64,000 bases of DNA from Streptococcaceae bacterium ESL0729 (GTDB lineage: Bacteria > Bacillota > Bacilli > Lactobacillales > Streptococcaceae), in assembly GCA_029391995.1 (NCBI GenBank), contig CP113924.1, positions 527,001 to 591,000 of the forward strand, read 5' to 3'. Each line of letters opens with the position of its first letter. Position 1 is the first letter of the stretch. Below the pieces are notes generated by a model. The model saw nothing but the letters and a program-made list of their open reading frames with translations. It did not search any database and was not told the origin of the DNA. Below are positions 62,009 to 64,000 of this stretch, piece after piece. The position numbers were made by a program, and so were the translations under genes.

Positions 62009-62608
62009 TTACTTTTCTCCTAAATAATACTTGTTTATAACTTCCAAGTAGGGAACTCTTGGGATGCCGCTCATTTCAATTTGATGCCCATGCCTTTTAA
62101 TATATTTTATAGGTAGGGATTTATTAGTTCCATGTTCTTTATAATAGTCAATTAAAAATTTTGAATCAAGAAAATAGGTTTCGTAAAGAGCCGAAAAATG
62201 CAGCAAAACAAAGGATATTCCCCCCTGCCTTAAGACCTGATCCATATGTTCAAGTTGGTGGTCATGAAAATTTTTCATGGGGAACATGGTTTTTTGTTTG
62301 CTTTCCTTGGCCTCAAAGTCAAGATACTTGCCCTGATAAACACCTGAATAGTCGGTGGTAGAAGCTTGCCTGAAATAAGCTTCAGTTATCTTGGCCTTAC
62401 TTCTTTTGGGGTAATCAACCTTGACAATCTGAATGGGGGTTGGCCTCTTGTGGACAACAGCAATCTTGCGGCTCAAGTAGTAGTCGTTACTTGCATTGAT
62501 CTCAGTTTCAAAGTTCATTCCGCGGTTGGCAAAATTTACTTTTTTTTCTGCTGGTTTTTTATTTTCTAAAATTCTTTGCCTTCTAATTCCGTTTGGATAA
62601 TTAATCAT
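62009..62608 (-). CDS. recU: Holliday junction resolvase RecU
   Basis: PD-(D/E)XK nuclease that cuts Holliday junctions and helps chromosome segregation. The catalytic segment [12 protein letters not shown] (Asp-x-Glu-x-Lys) is present, and the N-terminal MINYPNG and stalk region fit the family. The frame is open to a TTG at 62614; GAAGGA positions the ATG at 62608, giving 199 residues. It is co-transcribed with pbp1A and divergent from ypsA. Confidence 0.94.
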   Translation of the reverse strand: MINYPNGIRRQRILENKKPAEKKVNFANRGMNFETEINASNDYYLSRKIAVVHKRPTPIQIVKVDYPKRSKAKITEAYFRQASTTDYSGVYQGKYLDFEAKESKQKTMFPMKNFHDHQLEHMDQVLRQGGISFVLLHFSALYETYFLDSKFLIDYYKEHGTNKSLPIKYIKRHGHQIEMSGIPRVPYLEVINKYYLGEK

Positions 62609-62639
62609 AGTCAATCCTTCAAGTCAGATGATATTAAAT

Positions 62640-62669
62640 TTGCTAAAAGACATCTGACGCAGTTATAAT
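62640..62669 (+). promoter_or_regulatory. promoter of ypsA
   Basis: TTGCTA (62640-62645), 18-base spacer, TATAAT (62664-62669). Confidence 0.5.
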
Positions 62670-62697
62670 ATTATATCATAAGTAGAAATAATTTGGG

Positions 62698-63243
62698 ATG
62701 ATAAAATATATGAAGAGTATACTAGTGTGTGGCTACAAGGATTTTGAGCTGGGAATTTTTAAGGATAATGACCAGAAAGTTTCTTTGATTAAGGCAGTTA
62801 TTAGGAAAAAGTTATTAAATTTAATTGACCAGGGTGTTGAATGGTTTATTTTTGGTGGTAATAAGGGCTTTGAATTTTGGGTTTTAGAGATTGTAAATGA
62901 GCTGAAGGAAGAATATGACCTAAAAACGGCCAGTATATTTGCCTTTGAGAATCACGGTGAATCATGGAATGAGGCAGCTAAGAGTAAACTTGCGTTGTTT
63001 AAGGGAGCTGACTATATTAGCTATGCCTATAATCACTATGAAAATCCTGGTCAATTCAAGGAGTATAATAAATTTCTTTTAAGTCATACGGATGGAATCT
63101 TTTGTTTTTATGATTCTGAAAATCCCAATAATTTAAAATATTTGTTTGCCTTGATTGAAGAAGCAGATGATTACTACCAATTGTCCTTAAGTTTTGATGA
63201 CCTTAATGAGGCCTATGACGAAATCTTAGGTAATGATTATTAA
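62698..63243 (+). CDS. ypsA: YpsA family protein (UPF0398, DUF1273)
   Basis: A 181-residue SLOG/Rossmann-type protein: ILVCGYKDFELGIF at the N-terminus and the nucleotide-like motif FGGNKGFEFWVLEIV around residue 53 are the family marks. In Bacillus and Staphylococcus YpsA influences cell division, and its gene lies beside gpsB as here. Two ATG codons are possible (62698 and 62710); neither has a strong ribosome binding site, and the second fits the family N-terminus better. Its biochemical activity is unknown. Confidence 0.88.
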   Translation: MIKYMKSILVCGYKDFELGIFKDNDQKVSLIKAVIRKKLLNLIDQGVEWFIFGGNKGFEFWVLEIVNELKEEYDLKTASIFAFENHGESWNEAAKSKLALFKGADYISYAYNHYENPGQFKEYNKFLLSHTDGIFCFYDSENPNNLKYLFALIEEADDYYQLSLSFDDLNEAYDEILGNDY

Positions 63244-63245
63244 GC

Positions 63246-63274
63246 TTGAAAGGACGTGTTCTTTTTGATAAAAT
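63246..63274 (+). promoter_or_regulatory. promoter of gpsB
   Basis: TTGAAA (63246-63251), 17-base spacer, TAAAAT (63269-63274). Confidence 0.65.
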
Positions 63275-63306
63275 CAAGAACAGAGAAATGATAGAGGAGA
63301 GTTAGC

Positions 63307-63693
63307 ATGACCAAATATAAATTCACACCAAAAGATATTTTTGAGCAACATTTTGACCGTAAAATGAGGGGTTATGATCCAGATCAAGTTGATTTAATGC
63401 TTGATGATGTAATCCGCGATTACGAAAGCTTCCAGGATGAGATTTTAGCCCTTAGGGAAGAAAATGAATTCTTGCGTTCAAAACTTGCTAATGCCGAAAA
63501 GCAAGCAAGTCCTAACCCAGCTGATTTTGGGGATACAAAAAGGATTGAACCTGTCGAAGTTGTTAAAGCTACTCAAGAGGTCAAGGCTGCTCCTAAGGCT
63601 GAAAAATATCAAGAGGGTTCAAATTTTGATGTCTTAAAACGTTTGTCAAGGCTTGAACTTGCGGTCTTTGGACCTAAGACTGAGGAAAACTAA
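63307..63693 (+). CDS. gpsB: cell division adaptor GpsB (DivIVA domain)
   Basis: Small coiled-coil adaptor that links penicillin-binding proteins and StkP-type signalling at the septum. The N-terminal DivIVA-like domain (residues 1-70: FTPKDIFEQHFDRKMRGYDP, DQVDLMLDDVIRDYESF) ends in a coiled coil; a variable linker leads to the C-terminal trimerisation motif NFDVLKRLSRLELAVFG. Length 128 residues. AGAGGAGAG precedes the ATG. Partners such as pbp1A and MacP are encoded in the same window. Confidence 0.93.
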   Translation: MTKYKFTPKDIFEQHFDRKMRGYDPDQVDLMLDDVIRDYESFQDEILALREENEFLRSKLANAEKQASPNPADFGDTKRIEPVEVVKATQEVKAAPKAEKYQEGSNFDVLKRLSRLELAVFGPKTEEN

Positions 63694-63717
63694 CTCTGAC
63701 AAGCACCAATAATTTAC

Positions 63718-63746
63718 TTGAAGTATGTTACCTAATTTGCTATAAT
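63718..63746 (+). promoter_or_regulatory. promoter of rnpB
   Basis: TTGAAG (63718-63723), 17-base spacer, TATAAT (63741-63746). Confidence 0.75.
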
Positions 63747-63751
63747 TAGGG

Positions 63752-64000
63752 GGCAATTTTCGGATAATCGCGCTGGTTTTAACCGGTGAGGAAAGTCCAT
63801 GCTCGCACGGGCTGAGATGCCCGTAGTGTTTGTGCCAGGTGAAACAATAAGCCTGGGGACGAAAGTTACGGCTGGGAAATTGGCTAAGTTTTGATATGCC
63901 AAGATTACCTATAAAAGTGCCAAAGAGACGAGTTTAGCTGGAAACGGCTAAAGTGGAACGTGGTAAACCCCTCAAGCGAGCAACCCAAACTTTGGTAGGG
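63752..64000 (+). ncRNA. rnpB: RNase P RNA, class B (5' part, cut by window end)
   Basis: Catalytic RNA of RNase P, which matures tRNA 5' ends. The conserved block GAGGAAAGTCCATGCTCGCA (63789-63808) and GACGAAAGTTACGG-type sequence, later GAAACGGCTAAAGTGGAACG and AAACCCCTCAAGCGAGCAAC, are typical of the class B (Bacillus-type) RNA. The gene follows gpsB as in streptococci. It is transcribed from its own promoter and continues beyond base 64000; the 3' end is not in the window. Confidence 0.93.

Overview
The window is a gene-dense chromosomal segment of a low-GC Gram-positive coccus, most likely family Streptococcaceae (Streptococcus, Lactococcus or a close relative such as Floricoccus; I cannot decide the genus from sequence alone). 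Pointers are the streptococcal AmiACDEF layout with a long AmiC, the glmU-nudF-macP-mtnN string, GlnP with two fused binding domains, an M-box before a P-type Mg2+ ATPase, a class B RNase P RNA next to gpsB, and the recU-pbp1A pair divergent from ypsA-gpsB-rnpB. Most genes are core housekeeping; there is no prophage, IS element, CRISPR array, tRNA or rRNA.

Layout. 1-7650: gpmA, then pbp2B-recR-ddl-murF (cell wall and repair) and prfC. 7660-9200 (minus strand): a two-membrane-segment sortase and, upstream of it, the truncated C-terminus of a Cna-B/LPXTG surface protein, the only clearly decayed accessory material. 9290-12065: a LytTR regulator, its DUF3021 membrane partner and an ABC-2 exporter. 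12066-14023: a long, apparently structured leader and a cshA-like DEAD-box helicase. 14108-17243: glmU-nudF-macP and mtnN. 17250-21680: NAD salvage operon pncB-nadE-nadD, then pepC. 21690-26120: MATE exporter, ligA, lipid kinase. 26160-32790: amiACDEF oligopeptide importer with a CodY-like box. 32900-35105: a DUF3272 small protein and glmS. 35110-48050: a full pyrimidine operon pyrR-pyrP-fnr-pyrB-carA-carB-pyrK-pyrDb-pyrF-pyrE-pyrC, opened by a PyrR attenuator and interrupted by a ferredoxin/flavodoxin-NADP+ reductase gene. 48160-53140: small membrane peptide, FMN reductase, folC, alpha/beta hydrolase, paired small transporters, YeiH-type transporter. 53230-56940: CsbD-type stress protein and Mg2+ riboswitch-controlled mgtA. 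56950-62610 (minus): glnP-glnQ, pbp1A, recU. 62640-64000: ypsA, gpsB and the 5' part of rnpB, cut by the window end.

Working together: cell-wall synthesis recurs (pbp2B, ddl, murF, glmS, glmU, macP, pbp1A, gpsB); UDP-GlcNAc precursor supply (glmS, glmU) and its polymerising enzymes and regulators lie within one 64 kb stretch. Nucleotide and cofactor supply is the second theme (pyr operon, NAD operon, folC). The most interesting unexplained elements are the nested-helix leader of the helicase gene, the fnr gene embedded in the pyr operon, the two strong hairpins between carB and pyrK, two genes that look leaderless (MATE transporter and ligA), and promoters built on the preceding gene's terminator (glnP and perhaps mgtA). 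No wholly new multi-gene system could be demonstrated.
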